Positions 1-9,609 are shown, counted from the first letter of the stretch. The stretch: DNA of 64,000 nucleotides from Chryseobacterium sp. ERMR1:04 (GCF_001297705.1 NZ_LIRF01000005.1:558001-622000), one strand, 5' to 3'. The notes: a model not told the origin generated them from the sequence alone. Numbers and translations: made by a program.

Positions 1-1
1 C

Positions 2-199
2 AATTTTGATACTTACCCATATGCGGTACGTACTTATGCTAAACAATTCATCATCCGGTCTAGCAACCTAACGGAAAGAAGCCTTGTAACCTCCTGTTAT
101 CTGGTTAATTCCGTTCGCTCAGATAACAACCCGCAAGGCTTTAATATCGAGAAATTCAGCGTGCTGGAAAATAAGGATTTACAAGTCGTTGAGCGCTAA
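2..199 (+). CDS. traK: Conjugative transposon protein TraK, C-terminal part
   Basis: The open frame enters from the left edge and ends at TAA 197-199, giving 65 residues. It contains a motif I recognise from Bacteroidota TraK proteins, SNLTERSLVTSCYLVNSVRS followed by DNNPQGFNIE. TraK is a VirB8-like inner-membrane component of the Tra type IV secretion channel of CTnDOT-family elements. The order K-L-M-N-O-Q downstream supports the call. The start and N-terminal half, including the expected membrane segment, lie outside the window. Confidence 0.85.
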   Translation, partial: NFDTYPYAVRTYAKQFIIRSSNLTERSLVTSCYLVNSVRSDNNPQGFNIEKFSVLENKDLQVVER

Positions 200-211
200 A
201 ATTAGCATAAC

Positions 212-478
212 ATGAAAAAGCTAAGAGTATTTATTGATGCCTGTGCGTACAGGCTAGAAAAACGTTGGCAGAGACTATCCGCCAGAGAACAGCGTAAATT
301 TTTGATTCTTTTTTTTACGGGCTACCTGCTGGTTACGGGGTGTGTGATTTTGAACGTTTGGTATGACGCTAAATCGGCTAATACCTTACAGAAAGCAAGG
401 ATCGATCATATCAGAAATCCCACTTTGCAAAAGGACACGTCATTAAAAGATTCAGCATCAATCATTTTAAAAAAATAA
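212..478 (+). CDS. traL: TraL-like conjugative transfer protein
   Basis: A basic 88-residue protein with one membrane segment (about residues 30-48, LILFFTGYLLVTGCVILNVW) and a cytoplasmic N-terminus rich in Lys and Arg. Size, topology and position between traK and traM match the small TraL protein of Bacteroidota conjugative transposons. The start lies 13 bases after the traK stop, so it is translated from the tra operon transcript. Assignment rests mainly on synteny because TraL proteins are poorly conserved. Confidence 0.7.
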   Translation: MKKLRVFIDACAYRLEKRWQRLSAREQRKFLILFFTGYLLVTGCVILNVWYDAKSANTLQKARIDHIRNPTLQKDTSLKDSASIILKK

Positions 479-483
479 TCGAC

Positions 484-1796
484 ATGAAAGAAAATGATAA
501 CAGTAAAGGGGGGTGAGGCTTACCGAAGTAGGGCAAAAGCCTGTTGTTGATCCCGAAAGATCTCCAAACGATAAATTCCAGAAAATAAAAAAACCTATTA
601 TTTTCTGTTTGATGGCACTCGTATTTGCAGGGTGCATGTATTTAATTTTTGTGCCATCATCTGATAAAAAAAATGAGGATCAAACAGGATTGAATGAGGT
701 TGTTCCTCAGGCTACCGAAGCTGGAATGCAGGCCGATAAGGGAAAGGCTTATGAAAGCGAACTTTTGGAACAAAAAGAGTTGGATAAAAAGAAATCCCTC
801 TCGACGCTTTCTGAGTATTGGAATGCGGACAGCATAAAATCACAAACGCTCGCGAATACGTCAGGGGATAATCTTGCGGTTTCTGCTCCTAATCATCAAA
901 ATGATGCTCTCAATAGCTATCGCAATATACAGGGGACGTTAGGCTCTTTTTATCAGGACAAGGGAGAAACCACGCAATTGCAAAATGAGGTAAAGTCGCT
1001 AAAAGCACAACTGGCGCAAAGGGAAACGCCACAAACGAATCCTGTTGAAAGTCAACTGGCGTTGATGGAAAAGAGTTACCAAATGGCGGCCAAATATTTT
1101 CCTAATACGCCTTCGAAGACAGAGGAGAAAATTGCTAAAAGCCCAAATGATACAATGGACAAGATTAAATCCAAGGGGCCAGTGGTAAATGTTTATCCAA
1201 CTAAAAAAGGCATTGTTTCCGCGTTGTATCGTGAACCCTCAGACGGTGCTTTGCTGGCTGGTTTAATGCGTATGGACGGCAGAAACTTTTTCACTGCCGG
1301 AAAAGTAAATGATGAGTTTCAGCAGGCCAATAGTATTCGTGCCTGTATTCATGAGACTCAAATTGTTACCGCTGATAATGGCGTGCGAATAAGGCTTTTA
1401 GATCCAATACGGGTTGCAAAAATGGTGGTGCCTAAAGGAACTGTAGTTACCGCTATTGCGAAGTTTCAAGCTACAAGGCTTCAACTAATAATCACTTCCA
1501 TTGAATTTGCAGGTAACATTCTTCCTGTTGAAATTATGGTATACGATCTGGACGGTCAACCGGGGCTTTCTGTTCCTTATTCACCGGAAAGAAATGCACT
1601 CACCGAAGTGGCCGCCAATATGGGCAACACATCGGGAACAAGTGTTTCATTAAGTTCAACGGCCGGACAACAGATTACTACAGATTTAAGTAAAAGTCTG
1701 GTTCAGGGCGTTTCGGGATACTTTGCCAAGAAAGTACGAATGCCAAAAATTACACTTAAGGCCGGATATCAGTTGTTTCTGATGGCAAATAAATAA
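484..1796 (+). CDS. traM: Conjugative transposon protein TraM, one-base frameshift near the start
   Basis: TraM is the VirB10-like component spanning the cell envelope in the Tra secretion channel. The main frame, open from GTG 513, has a single membrane segment at about residues 30-48 (FCLMALVFAGCMYLIF), a coiled region with LQNEVKSLKAQLAQ, and a C-terminal beta domain typical of TraM. The natural start appears to be ATG 484, reading MKENDNSKGG, but that frame hits TGA at 514. One more G in the G6 run 508-513 would join MKENDNSKGG directly to VRLTEVGQKP. Either the assembly lost a G, the gene is phase-variable, or translation starts at GTG 513 with only ten residues lost. Confidence 0.85.
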
Positions 1797-1821
1797 TGAT
1801 TAATGCAAAAAAATAGAAAAT

Positions 1822-2742
1822 ATGCTACAATTTAAATATATCATGCTGGTGTTGTGCCTTACGGTATGCACTTTAAAGCTATGTGCCCAGGAACATGGAG
1901 GCGCTCCTGCCATTGATACGATAAAAGCTGACTCCAAATTGAAAGCCGGATCAATAGAACCCTATTGGCTAACGGTTACCTATGATAAAACGACACATAT
2001 CATTTTCCCCTCAAAGATAAAATATGTTGACCTGGGAAGTGAATTCCTCATTGCGGGAAAAGCCGAAGAAGCGGATAATGTACTCAGAATAAAGGCTGCC
2101 ATACGGGATTTTGAACCAGAGACCAATTTTTCTGTGATTACCGAAGATGGTCATTTCTATAATTTTGATGTGTTTTACAGCCGTTATCCATCTACCTTAA
2201 ATTATGATGTGCTTAAAATGCTCCAGACCGAAGAGAAAGAAAAAGTGAACGATGTCCTTTTTGAAAACCTTGGCGATACTCAGCCTTCGTTGACAGAAGC
2301 TGCTCTTAAAACTATTTATAACAGGGATAAGAAGCTGATTAAGCACATTGGTTCGTACAGTTTTGGGATCAGTTTCTTATTACAAGGTATTTACATTTAC
2401 AATGGTAAGTATTATTTCCATATTCAGGTAAAGAACAAATCCAACGTCCCTTTTTATGTTGATTTTATAACATTTAAAATTGCTGATAAGAAAACTACCA
2501 GACGTACTGCTGTTCAGGAAAGCGAGATGAAGCCACTCAGGGTATATCTTCCGTTAGAAAGCATAAATGCTAATCGAAGTGAAAGAAATGTTATACTGCT
2601 TGACCAGTTTACCCTCGATGATGATAAAGTGTTCCGTATTGAAATTTTTGAGAAAAATGGCGGGCGGCATCAAATATTGGAAGTAGAAAATACAGATCTG
2701 ATAAGGGCTAAACCAGTGACTGATCTGAAACTAATTTTTTAA
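1822..2742 (+). CDS. traN: Conjugative transposon protein TraN (DUF4138)
   Basis: A 306-residue exported protein with a signal peptide ending near CAQ (residues 21-23). The body has the features I know from Bacteroidota TraN: THIIFPSKIKYVDLGS near the start, a central VLRIKAAIRDFEPETNFSVI stretch, and a C-terminal beta-rich half. TraN is thought to work like VirB9, forming the periplasmic/outer-membrane part of the conjugation channel with TraM. It lies 25 bases after traM and 18 before traO in the same operon. Full length, no defects seen. Confidence 0.88.
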   Translation: MLQFKYIMLVLCLTVCTLKLCAQEHGGAPAIDTIKADSKLKAGSIEPYWLTVTYDKTTHIIFPSKIKYVDLGSEFLIAGKAEEADNVLRIKAAIRDFEPETNFSVITEDGHFYNFDVFYSRYPSTLNYDVLKMLQTEEKEKVNDVLFENLGDTQPSLTEAALKTIYNRDKKLIKHIGSYSFGISFLLQGIYIYNGKYYFHIQVKNKSNVPFYVDFITFKIADKKTTRRTAVQESEMKPLRVYLPLESINANRSERNVILLDQFTLDDDKVFRIEIFEKNGGRHQILEVENTDLIRAKPVTDLKLIF

Positions 2743-2760
2743 TCCTTAAAAAAAATTGAA

Positions 2761-3324
2761 ATGTATAAATATATAGCAGCTATAATAATATGTATGGTGA
2801 GCGCAAGGTGCCTTCAAGCACAGCGGCTGATTAAGGGGCAAAAAGGCTTTGAAATTGGTGCTGGACTAATCTCCGATCGTAAGCCGATACATGATTATTT
2901 TTATCTCCGTGCAGCAATGACGATTAACGGAAAAAACGGGAGATATCAATTTTGGGGAATCGAGTATACCTATAAAAAACACCAATTTGCAGGTTTTAAT
3001 ATTCCTGTTGAAACCTATTCAGTTGAAGGAGGCTATAGCTTTCGTCTGCTGGGTGATTGGTCAAAGAACATCTCATTAAATCTGGGATTAAGCGGAGTGG
3101 CCGGTTATGAAGTAATTAACGAAGGCGAAAGCTTGCTTTCCAATGGTGCTGTCATACAGAATAAAGACAGTTTTATTTATGGGGGTGATTTGCGGCTTTC
3201 TGTAGAAGCTTATCTAAGTGATCATATCGTGATGCTTATAGATGGGAGGAGTAAAGTAATCTGGGGAACTTCGGTCGAAGGACTTCGTCCCTCAGCAGGT
3301 CTCGGCTTTCGTTATATTTTCTAA
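2761..3324 (+). CDS. traO: Conjugal transfer protein TraO
   Basis: A 187-residue protein with a signal peptide (cleavage near LQAQ, residue 21) and a beta-barrel-like pattern of alternating hydrophobic residues and Gly, ending in aromatic Phe (GLGFRYIF), as outer-membrane barrels do. Bacteroidota TraO proteins have this length and the QRLIKGQKGFEIGAG start of the mature part. It is likely an outer-membrane component of the transfer apparatus. A TraP primase gene, often placed after traO, is absent here and a TraQ-like gene follows directly. Confidence 0.85.
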   Translation: MYKYIAAIIICMVSARCLQAQRLIKGQKGFEIGAGLISDRKPIHDYFYLRAAMTINGKNGRYQFWGIEYTYKKHQFAGFNIPVETYSVEGGYSFRLLGDWSKNISLNLGLSGVAGYEVINEGESLLSNGAVIQNKDSFIYGGDLRLSVEAYLSDHIVMLIDGRSKVIWGTSVEGLRPSAGLGFRYIF

Positions 3325-3342
3325 TTCTTAAATCTCAAAACA

Positions 3343-3804
3343 ATGAAATTTTTAATAATAAAAAAAGTCTCTTTTGCTGGCCGTTTGAAGTTCTTGGGCT
3401 CAATAGCCGGACTTGTGATGTTATTATTTACCATAAGTTCCTGCGACAAGGAACTCGATGTAAAGACAGATTTTCCATTCGAATTGGAAGTCATGCCAGT
3501 ACCAAAAAGCATTACGAAAGGTGAAAAAGTAACTATAAGGTGTACCATTAAAGCAGAAGGTATTTATGAAGGTACGCAATATTTCATCAGGTACTTTCAA
3601 TTTGATGGAACAGGTAAATTATCAATGGGTAATGGTAAAATGGTTACCCTCAATCCCAATGATTTATATCTGGTTCCAGAGGAGGTCTTCAGACTATATT
3701 ATGAATCAACCTCAACTGTTACTCAGGCATTTGATGTCTGGATTTCTGATACGAAAGGGCATGAGCAAAAAGTGAGTTTTCAGTTTAACAATACTCAGAA
3801 ATAG
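3343..3804 (+). CDS. traQ: TraQ-like conjugal transfer lipoprotein (DUF3872)
   Basis: 153 residues with an N-terminal membrane segment and lipobox-like TISSC at about residues 30-34, so probably a lipoprotein. The mature part (ELDVKTDFPFELEVMPVP, then a beta sandwich) is the DUF3872 pattern found at the end of Bacteroidota tra operons and called TraQ. It is the last gene of the operon: a strong hairpin terminator begins about 30 bases after its stop. Function in transfer is unknown. Confidence 0.8.
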   Translation: MKFLIIKKVSFAGRLKFLGSIAGLVMLLFTISSCDKELDVKTDFPFELEVMPVPKSITKGEKVTIRCTIKAEGIYEGTQYFIRYFQFDGTGKLSMGNGKMVTLNPNDLYLVPEEVFRLYYESTSTVTQAFDVWISDTKGHEQKVSFQFNNTQK

Positions 3805-3834
3805 CGTTGCTAAAACGCTAAACTAATTGTGTTA

Positions 3835-3870
3835 AAAAGGCGAATATCTACATTTAGATATTCGCCTTTT
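3835..3870 (+). terminator. Intrinsic terminator of the tra operon
   Basis: A perfect 15-bp stem (AAAAGGCGAATATCT with its complement) around the 6-base loop ACATTT, ending in TTTT. The A run on the left arm mirrors the T run, so it could also stop minus-strand transcription from the gene at 3932-4327. Confidence 0.88.
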
Positions 3871-3931
3871 AGGTTTAATTCAGCGTGTCATTACATTTGT
3901 TCCTTAAATATCTGCTCGAAAATTATTAGGT

Positions 3932-4327
3932 TCAAGAATAGATATAGTTGTATTTCCTACTGTTGCCATGATATTCCCTATTTAAATCCATTCCGAAGGT
4001 TACAGTTTCACCAGCAATAGTGTATGGAAATACCAGCTGATATTTTTTTTGAAGAGCGGTGAAAATTTCTATTAAAACAACATCATAACCATCCGCTTTG
4101 CCAGCAAGCACTATTGCTGATGCTTGAATGTCAGAATCTTTTAAATCTTGTTGAACACCATTGAGAAGTGATAAGTACTGTTCTTCAATAGAGCAGGGTT
4201 CCACATTGCTGATTGTATCTATTATTTGTCCATCAACTCGAATATTTGTGCTAAAGGGTTTGAAATCCTCCATTTTTAATAAAAAAGATCCAGCACGTTT
4301 CTTAAGCGCTTCTAAAAATTTTTCCAT
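3932..4327 (-). CDS. Unknown small protein, possible orphan immunity protein
   Basis: 131 residues, no signal peptide or membrane segment. I do not recognise the family. It starts with a basic amphipathic stretch (MEKFLEALKKRAGSFLLKM) and has acidic alpha/beta character after that. It sits between the tra operon and a polymorphic Rhs toxin and points toward tra, with the tra terminator beyond its stop. Small soluble lineage-specific proteins beside Rhs genes are often orphan immunity proteins, but nothing in the sequence proves that here. Confidence 0.5.
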   Translation of the reverse strand: MEKFLEALKKRAGSFLLKMEDFKPFSTNIRVDGQIIDTISNVEPCSIEEQYLSLLNGVQQDLKDSDIQASAIVLAGKADGYDVVLIEIFTALQKKYQLVFPYTIAGETVTFGMDLNREYHGNSRKYNYIYS

Positions 4328-4659
4328 TTTTTATTTAACTATTTATTTTTATGTGTGATATTACATTGTGAGGTTTCCTTGAATATTTTATATTGTAATA
4401 AGATGTACTATTGGGAAAATATTATTTATTACCTAAACCAGTAAAATAAAGGCGTATATTATGACCTTATCGAAAATATTTTAACACGTCAGCTTTTGTC
4501 GCAATGGGATAAGACCTTTATCCAAAGAAAAATCAAATAACTAAAAAGCGCTTCATTTAATATTTCGTAATAAAAGAGAAAGTCTCAACATAAAATATGG
4601 GGAAAACCCCCATGTTGGGAAATATTATTTTCAATAATTTTAGCGCCTCTAAAAACAAC
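4328..4659. other. Divergent intergenic region before the Rhs gene
   Basis: About 330 AT-rich bases between divergent genes, so it must hold promoters for both. I see no clear TAnnTTTG element. A small hairpin (ATGGGG/CCCCAT, 4597-4613) covers the upstream in-frame ATG 4597, which argues against translation starting there. Confidence 0.4.
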
Positions 4660-7600
4660 ATGAGTATGATAAAAGAAATATCTACATTTCTTGGAGTGTT
4701 AATGGTAAGCATTTGCTTTTCTCAAACTCCAACCTCAGACGAAAATTATGTTCAGGTAACCAAATGTCTCGGTGCAGACTGCGTTAAAAAAGCCGTAACT
4801 GTCGAATATCTGGACGGACTTGGAAGAATCAAACAGATCGTTCAGGTTAAGGCTTCACCAACAGGAAAAGATGTCGTTACTCATGTTGAGTATGACGGAT
4901 TCGGAAGACAGGTAAAAGATTTCTTACCTGTACCGCAGTCAAACACACTGAACGGGAATATTGTTCCGAACCCATTAGCCAATGCAACGAATGCTAACAT
5001 TTACGGTAATGAAAGAATTTTTGCAGAGAAAAAACTCGAAAACTCGCCACTAGACCGATTACAGGAACAGACTAAAGTCGGTACAGATTGGGCAAATAAG
5101 CCTATCAAGTATGAATATTTGGCTAATTCAGAAAATGATATTCGTAAATACGCTACGACAACCAATCCCGTAGAAGGTATATTTAACTCAACAATTAAGG
5201 TTGCTGACGATACAGGTTCACAGAACGGCTTTTATAAAGAAGCAATGATTTATAAAAGAAAAGCAACGGATGAAGACGGGAACGTTATTTACGAATACAC
5301 TAATGGACGGGAACAGCTTTTATTATTGAGAAGAGTTCTAAGCCCTACGGAAAATGCAGATACTTACTATGTCTACAATGAATATAACCAATTAGCCTAT
5401 ACTATTCCTCCGAAAGCGTCTGAAGCAATCAAAAACCTACCCGCAGGAACTCCAATTCCTGATGATGTATTGAATAATCTTTGTTATCAGTACAGATTGG
5501 ACGGTAGAGATCGTTTAGCGGAGAAAAAATTACCTAACAAGGGATGGGAGTATTATGTGTATGATAAACAGGACAGGCTTGTTTTTACGCAGGATGCGGT
5601 ATTAAAAACTACAAACAACAATTTTCAAAACAGAGGTTGGATATTTACCAAATATGATATGTTTGATAGAGTTGTTTATACAGGGTTCTTTAACAATACC
5701 CAATCGAGGTCAGAGTTACAGACTAATGTAAACAATGTAAGTGCCAATGGTGGAAATAATGAAATCAGAGTAACTAATCCTATAAACCTTAACGGGGCAG
5801 AGCTTTATTACAGGAATCTCGCATTTCCGTCAACAAACATTACTATTTTAAGCATTAATTATTATGATACTTATCCGCCACAAGCTCCTGCTATTCCGAC
5901 AACGGTTTTAGGTCAATATACTTTACCACAAAACCTAGATGCTAACAACCATGCTTCGACAAATAGCCTTCCGACTGCTGTTTATTTAAAAAATATTGAA
6001 AATGACAGTTGGACGAAAACATTTACATACTATGATAGTATGGGAAGAGCAGTTGCAACAAAATCTACTAATCATCTAGGCGGTTATACTAATAAAGATC
6101 TTTTACTTGACTTTACGGGAGAAATCATTGAAAAAAGCGTCACCTATCATAAAAGATTAAACACTGACACTGAAAAAGTGATTACAGAAATCTTTGAATA
6201 TGACAATCAAAACAGGCTTTTAACTCAAACGCACCAAGTAGACAACAATCCCATTGAAATATTGGCTCAAAACGAATACAACGAACTCTCACAGGTTAAA
6301 AATAAGAAAGTCGGTGGAACAAATGTAACAACTCCGATTCAAAGCATTGATTACACCTACAATATTCAGGGGTGGCTTACCAAAGTCAACAATCCGCAAA
6401 GTTTAGGAAATAAACTGTTTGGCTATGAACTCAAATTTACCAATCCTGCTAATACTAATCTTTCGTCACCTTATTACAACGGAAACGTTGCGGAGGTAGA
6501 TTGGATTGCTTCAAACGGTAACGGTTTAAAAAGATATTCTTACCAATATGATGCAATGGGAAGATTAAAAAGCGGTGTTTATTCCGAGCCCAACGCTTCA
6601 ATTCCTGAAAACAACTATTACAACGAGGTTTTAACCTATGACCTGAACGGTAATGTAAAAACACTTAAAAGAAACAGGAATGCGCAGTACATCGGGGCTC
6701 AGCTCATGGATGATTTAACGTATTCTTATACAGGGAACAGACTTGATACGGTTACAGAGGGAGCAGGTAATTATTTTGGCTATCCTGATACATCGGGCAA
6801 TCTCATAACGTATGACGACAATGCCAATATGAAAAGCCAAGTCGATAAAGATATTTTACAGATTAATTATAACTATCTGAATCTGCCTAATTATATCAAA
6901 TTCAATAAGTACGTAACAGGTCGTTTCGGAAACTCGTATTACAATACCAATTACACTTATAGAGCTGATGGAGCCAAACTGAACAAAACTTACAATTATT
7001 TTTCAGGACGAACACAATCACCGACCGCATCTATTACCGATTATTTAGATGGGTTCCAATATAAGAATGAAAACGAAGCGGTAGGCATATCACTTGACCC
7101 CATGATGGGCTTACAGTTTGTACCAACTGAAGAAGGCTATTTCGATTTCAAACAAAATAAGTATTTTTACCAATATAAAGATCAAGTCGGCAATGTAAGA
7201 TTAGCGTTTTATAAAGATGCTTCAGGAAATGCAATTATAGACAGAGCAAACGATTACTACCCGTTCGGATTGGAGTTTGGAGGTGGTGGACTTAACACCT
7301 TTGGCTCATTATCTCCTAATTATTTATATTCGTTTCAGGAACAGGAAAAACAGGAAGATACAGGATGGAGCTCATTTAAATGGAGAAACTATGACCCAAC
7401 TTATGTAAGATTTTTTAATGTAGATCCTCTTGCTGAAAAGTATGCGTATCAGTCACCGTTTAATTTCTCTGAAAACGCAGTTGTAGCACACAGAGAATTA
7501 GAAGGTTTGGAAAAACAACACGTTTTTTATACGCCTTTTGGAACTTTAATCTATACTTCGGGTGCAGGTGGTCATTATACAGGTGGAGCAGGAATCTACC

Positions 7601-8085
7601 AAGAAATGAAAAGTAATGCAATAGGCAATTACAATGGCTTAGTAAGAATTGCAGGCAACGGTTATAATATTCTTAAAACAGGAGCTACTGTAGGTATTGC
7701 ATTAGGAAGTCGTCTTTTAAACAGTGAAGGTGATAGTAAAGCTGAAAGTAAAGAGAAAGACAGCAAGAGTAGTAATGAAAACTTGGATGATGAAGGTATT
7801 GTCTATAAAAGAAAAGATAAGAACGGAGAAGAAAAAGATTATGTGGGACAGGCAAAAAATAAAGGTAGATATGAAAAACGTCAAAAGGAACATGGTAAAT
7901 CAAATCCAGATGCCGATTATGAATTTAAAGAGATAGATAGGGGGAAACCTGGAAAAGATCTAGATAAAAAAGAACAAAAACATATAGATGAAGGTGGAGG
8001 ACCAACTAATAAATCTAATCCTAATGGAGGATTACAGAATAAGCGAAATCAGATAAAACCACCAAAACCACCAAAAACCCCATAA
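4660..8085 (+). CDS. Secreted Rhs-repeat protein with C-terminal GIY-YIG-like nuclease toxin
   Basis: A frame is open from ATG 4597, but ATG 4660 is preferred because MSMIKEISTFLGVLMVSICF then forms the signal peptide, cleaved after SQ. The mature N-terminus (QVTKCLGADCVKKAVTVEYLDG, LDGLGR, DFLPVPQ) is the DUF6443-type start of Bacteroidota Rhs proteins. YD repeats follow through the middle, then the Rhs core region with DYYPFG, YKYS-like YLYSFQEQEKQEDTG and a DPLAEKY end. The variable C-terminus, about the last 105 residues, reads GIVYKRKDKNGEEKDYVG, then RYEKRQKEH and KKEQKHIDEGG. This fits the GIY-YIG nuclease order (GIY, YIG, Arg, His, Glu). It is an antibacterial toxin by architecture. 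The Imm26-like gene 3 bases downstream is its likely immunity. Confidence 0.88.
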   Translation: MSMIKEISTFLGVLMVSICFSQTPTSDENYVQVTKCLGADCVKKAVTVEYLDGLGRIKQIVQVKASPTGKDVVTHVEYDGFGRQVKDFLPVPQSNTLNGNIVPNPLANATNANIYGNERIFAEKKLENSPLDRLQEQTKVGTDWANKPIKYEYLANSENDIRKYATTTNPVEGIFNSTIKVADDTGSQNGFYKEAMIYKRKATDEDGNVIYEYTNGREQLLLLRRVLSPTENADTYYVYNEYNQLAYTIPPKASEAIKNLPAGTPIPDDVLNNLCYQYRLDGRDRLAEKKLPNKGWEYYVYDKQDRLVFTQDAVLKTTNNNFQNRGWIFTKYDMFDRVVYTGFFNNTQSRSELQTNVNNVSANGGNNEIRVTNPINLNGAELYYRNLAFPSTNITILSINYYDTYPPQAPAIPTTVLGQYTLPQNLDANNHASTNSLPTAVYLKNIENDSWTKTFTYYDSMGRAVATKSTNHLGGYTNKDLLLDFTGEIIEKSVTYHKRLNTDTEKVITEIFEYDNQNRLLTQTHQVDNNPIEILAQNEYNELSQVKNKKVGGTNVTTPIQSIDYTYNIQGWLTKVNNPQSLGNKLFGYELKFTNPANTNLSSPYYNGNVAEVDWIASNGNGLKRYSYQYDAMGRLKSGVYSEPNASIPENNYYNEVLTYDLNGNVKTLKRNRNAQYIGAQLMDDLTYSYTGNRLDTVTEGAGNYFGYPDTSGNLITYDDNANMKSQVDKDILQINYNYLNLPNYIKFNKYVTGRFGNSYYNTNYTYRADGAKLNKTYNYFSGRTQSPTASITDYLDGFQYKNENEAVGISLDPMMGLQFVPTEEGYFDFKQNKYFYQYKDQVGNVRLAFYKDASGNAIIDRANDYYPFGLEFGGGGLNTFGSLSPNYLYSFQEQEKQEDTGWSSFKWRNYDPTYVRFFNVDPLAEKYAYQSPFNFSENAVVAHRELEGLEKQHVFYTPFGTLIYTSGAGGHYTGGAGIYQEMKSNAIGNYNGLVRIAGNGYNILKTGATVGIALGSRLLNSEGDSKAESKEKDSKSSNENLDDEGIVYKRKDKNGEEKDYVGQAKNKGRYEKRQKEHGKSNPDADYEFKEIDRGKPGKDLDKKEQKHIDEGGGPTNKSNPNGGLQNKRNQIKPPKPPKTP

Positions 8086-8088
8086 ATA

Positions 8089-8637
8089 ATGGCTAAAAGA
8101 TTTAAATTAAGCGAAGGAGATATTTTTACTATTCCTTTAGGAAATGGAGAATTTGGAATAGGACAAATTGTATGTTTTCCTCGGACAAAAGATGTTTTTA
8201 TAATGATTGTGTATGATTATAGAGCTAAAAAATATGATGAAAATAACATTATGTTAGCTCTGAAGTCTTCAATTTTATTTTTGGGATACTCCACTGAAGC
8301 AAGACTATATCATAAAATGTGGGAAATAATAGAAAATAGTACAAAGAATTTAGACGAAGTCAAAATGCCTTATCATCGTTTGGGGACTCCGCCAGAGGAA
8401 ATTTATCTGACTAATTATAAAAATGAAAGAATTAAGGCGATAAATGAGAAAGAGTTTCAGAGATTAGAGTATTTAACAAGTTATGCTCCTATACGTTTTG
8501 AAAATGCATTGAAAGCACATTTCGGATTACAAGAATGGATTTCTGAAAATTACGATTCGGTTTTATATGAGAAAACCTTAGAATCCATTAGAGTGGCAAA
8601 TGAACTATTAAATATTGATGGCGACATTAAAAAATAA
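8089..8637 (+). CDS. Imm26-family immunity protein
   Basis: 182 residues, soluble. The N-terminus LSEGDIFTIPLGNGEFGIGQIVCFP is the signature of immunity protein 26 (Imm26), a family paired with polymorphic nuclease toxins. It begins three bases after the Rhs stop, so the two are almost certainly co-transcribed, and it would neutralise the GIY-YIG-like C-terminal toxin in the producing cell. Base composition becomes more AT-rich here than in the Rhs shaft, as expected for exchangeable toxin/immunity cassettes. Confidence 0.85.
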   Translation: MAKRFKLSEGDIFTIPLGNGEFGIGQIVCFPRTKDVFIMIVYDYRAKKYDENNIMLALKSSILFLGYSTEARLYHKMWEIIENSTKNLDEVKMPYHRLGTPPEEIYLTNYKNERIKAINEKEFQRLEYLTSYAPIRFENALKAHFGLQEWISENYDSVLYEKTLESIRVANELLNIDGDIKK

Positions 8638-9491
8638 TGGAAGATAGATTTATAAGTTGGTATAATTTTACCGAAGGTTTTGGAAAAGAAATGTCTCTAG
8701 CAGAAGACGTTTTTACTAATATGATCAAAAGCGGGCTTGAAGACAATTGCTTAACAAAAATGGATTTCACTTTTATTTCTGATAAAAAAGAAAATTTAAC
8801 GAATCTGAGCGATTTTATTAAAGAACATTATTCTTATACTATCAAAGAAGTAAAAAAGTGTGATGATATTTGGGAGATCAATGGAGAAACAAATGAGATT
8901 CCGTTAACCCGCGATAATTTAATGTATTGGGTTTTGGATATGTATAAAAGAGGGTATGAGTTTGATGCTGGTCTTGATGCTTATGGTGGGTTGTTTGACC
9001 CTAAAATTCAAAATTTCCCAGATTTAAAGATTTTCAAGGCTGATCATTATTTTAATATGGGTATTGAATGCTATAATATGGGAGATTTGAGTGGCTCAAT
9101 ATTTAATTTATCATTGGCAATTACTATTGATCCAAAAGATGTTGACATCTATTATTCGCGGGCAGTTGTAAAGAATGAACTCTATACATGGAAAGCTGCA
9201 TTGAGAGATTACGACTTAGCGATAGAAATTTCTCCAGATTTTATTAATGCACTTATTAATAGAGGCAGCCTTAAAGATGAGAATGGCGATTATTCTGGCG
9301 CGGTTTCGGACTATCAGAAAGTACTTCAACTAGAAAACGTTGATATTGAAAGCTTGCAACAAGCTTATTTTAATTTAGGGAATTCGATGCTAAACTTAAA
9401 CAACAGAGAAGATGCTTGTAGAAATTGGGAAAAAGCGTTATCCCTTGGAGCTGAATACGCCTTGGAAAGAATTAGCACTCACTGTAAGTAA
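8637..9491 (+). CDS. TPR protein with RraB-like N-terminal region
   Basis: 284 residues, soluble. Residues 1-135 resemble the RraB/DUF fold (WVLDMYKRGYEFDAGLDAYGGLFDP), though this is recognition by eye. Residues about 140-280 carry four tetratricopeptide-like repeats (ADHYFNMGIECYNMGDLSGS; VDIYYSRAVVKNELYTWKAA; INALINRGSLKDENGDYSGA; QQAYFNLGNSMLNLNNREDA). Its ATG shares one base with the Imm26 stop (TAATG), so it is translationally coupled to the toxin/immunity pair. It may be a second immunity protein or an adaptor. No known function. Confidence 0.75.
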   Translation: MEDRFISWYNFTEGFGKEMSLAEDVFTNMIKSGLEDNCLTKMDFTFISDKKENLTNLSDFIKEHYSYTIKEVKKCDDIWEINGETNEIPLTRDNLMYWVLDMYKRGYEFDAGLDAYGGLFDPKIQNFPDLKIFKADHYFNMGIECYNMGDLSGSIFNLSLAITIDPKDVDIYYSRAVVKNELYTWKAALRDYDLAIEISPDFINALINRGSLKDENGDYSGAVSDYQKVLQLENVDIESLQQAYFNLGNSMLNLNNREDACRNWEKALSLGAEYALERISTHCK

Positions 9492-9572
9492 TAATATTAG
9501 AAAACAAATAAAGATTTTCTACAATGTATGACCTCATTCATTTAGTTGAAAAATACACATTACTATATTTAA

Positions 9573-9609
9573 ATGAAGAGCAGTATTCGTTTCGAACACT
9601 GCTCTTCAT
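9573..9609 (+). terminator. Hairpin terminator after the Rhs/Imm26 operon
   Basis: A 12-bp stem ATGAAGAGCAGT/ACTGCTCTTCAT enclosing a second short stem TTCG/CGAA, followed by ATTTTA. It lies 80 bases past the TPR gene and before the AraC gene. Confidence 0.7.

Noticed and set aside
508..513. Programmed ribosomal frameshifting at the traM G6 run
   Set aside because: No slippery heptamer with downstream pseudoknot could be seen and the same loss recurs at unrelated G runs, so sequencing error or mutation is simpler.
4597..4659. Upstream start extending the Rhs protein by 21 residues
   Set aside because: It would bury the signal peptide behind MGKTPMLGN and lies in a small hairpin; ATG 4660 gives a clean export signal.
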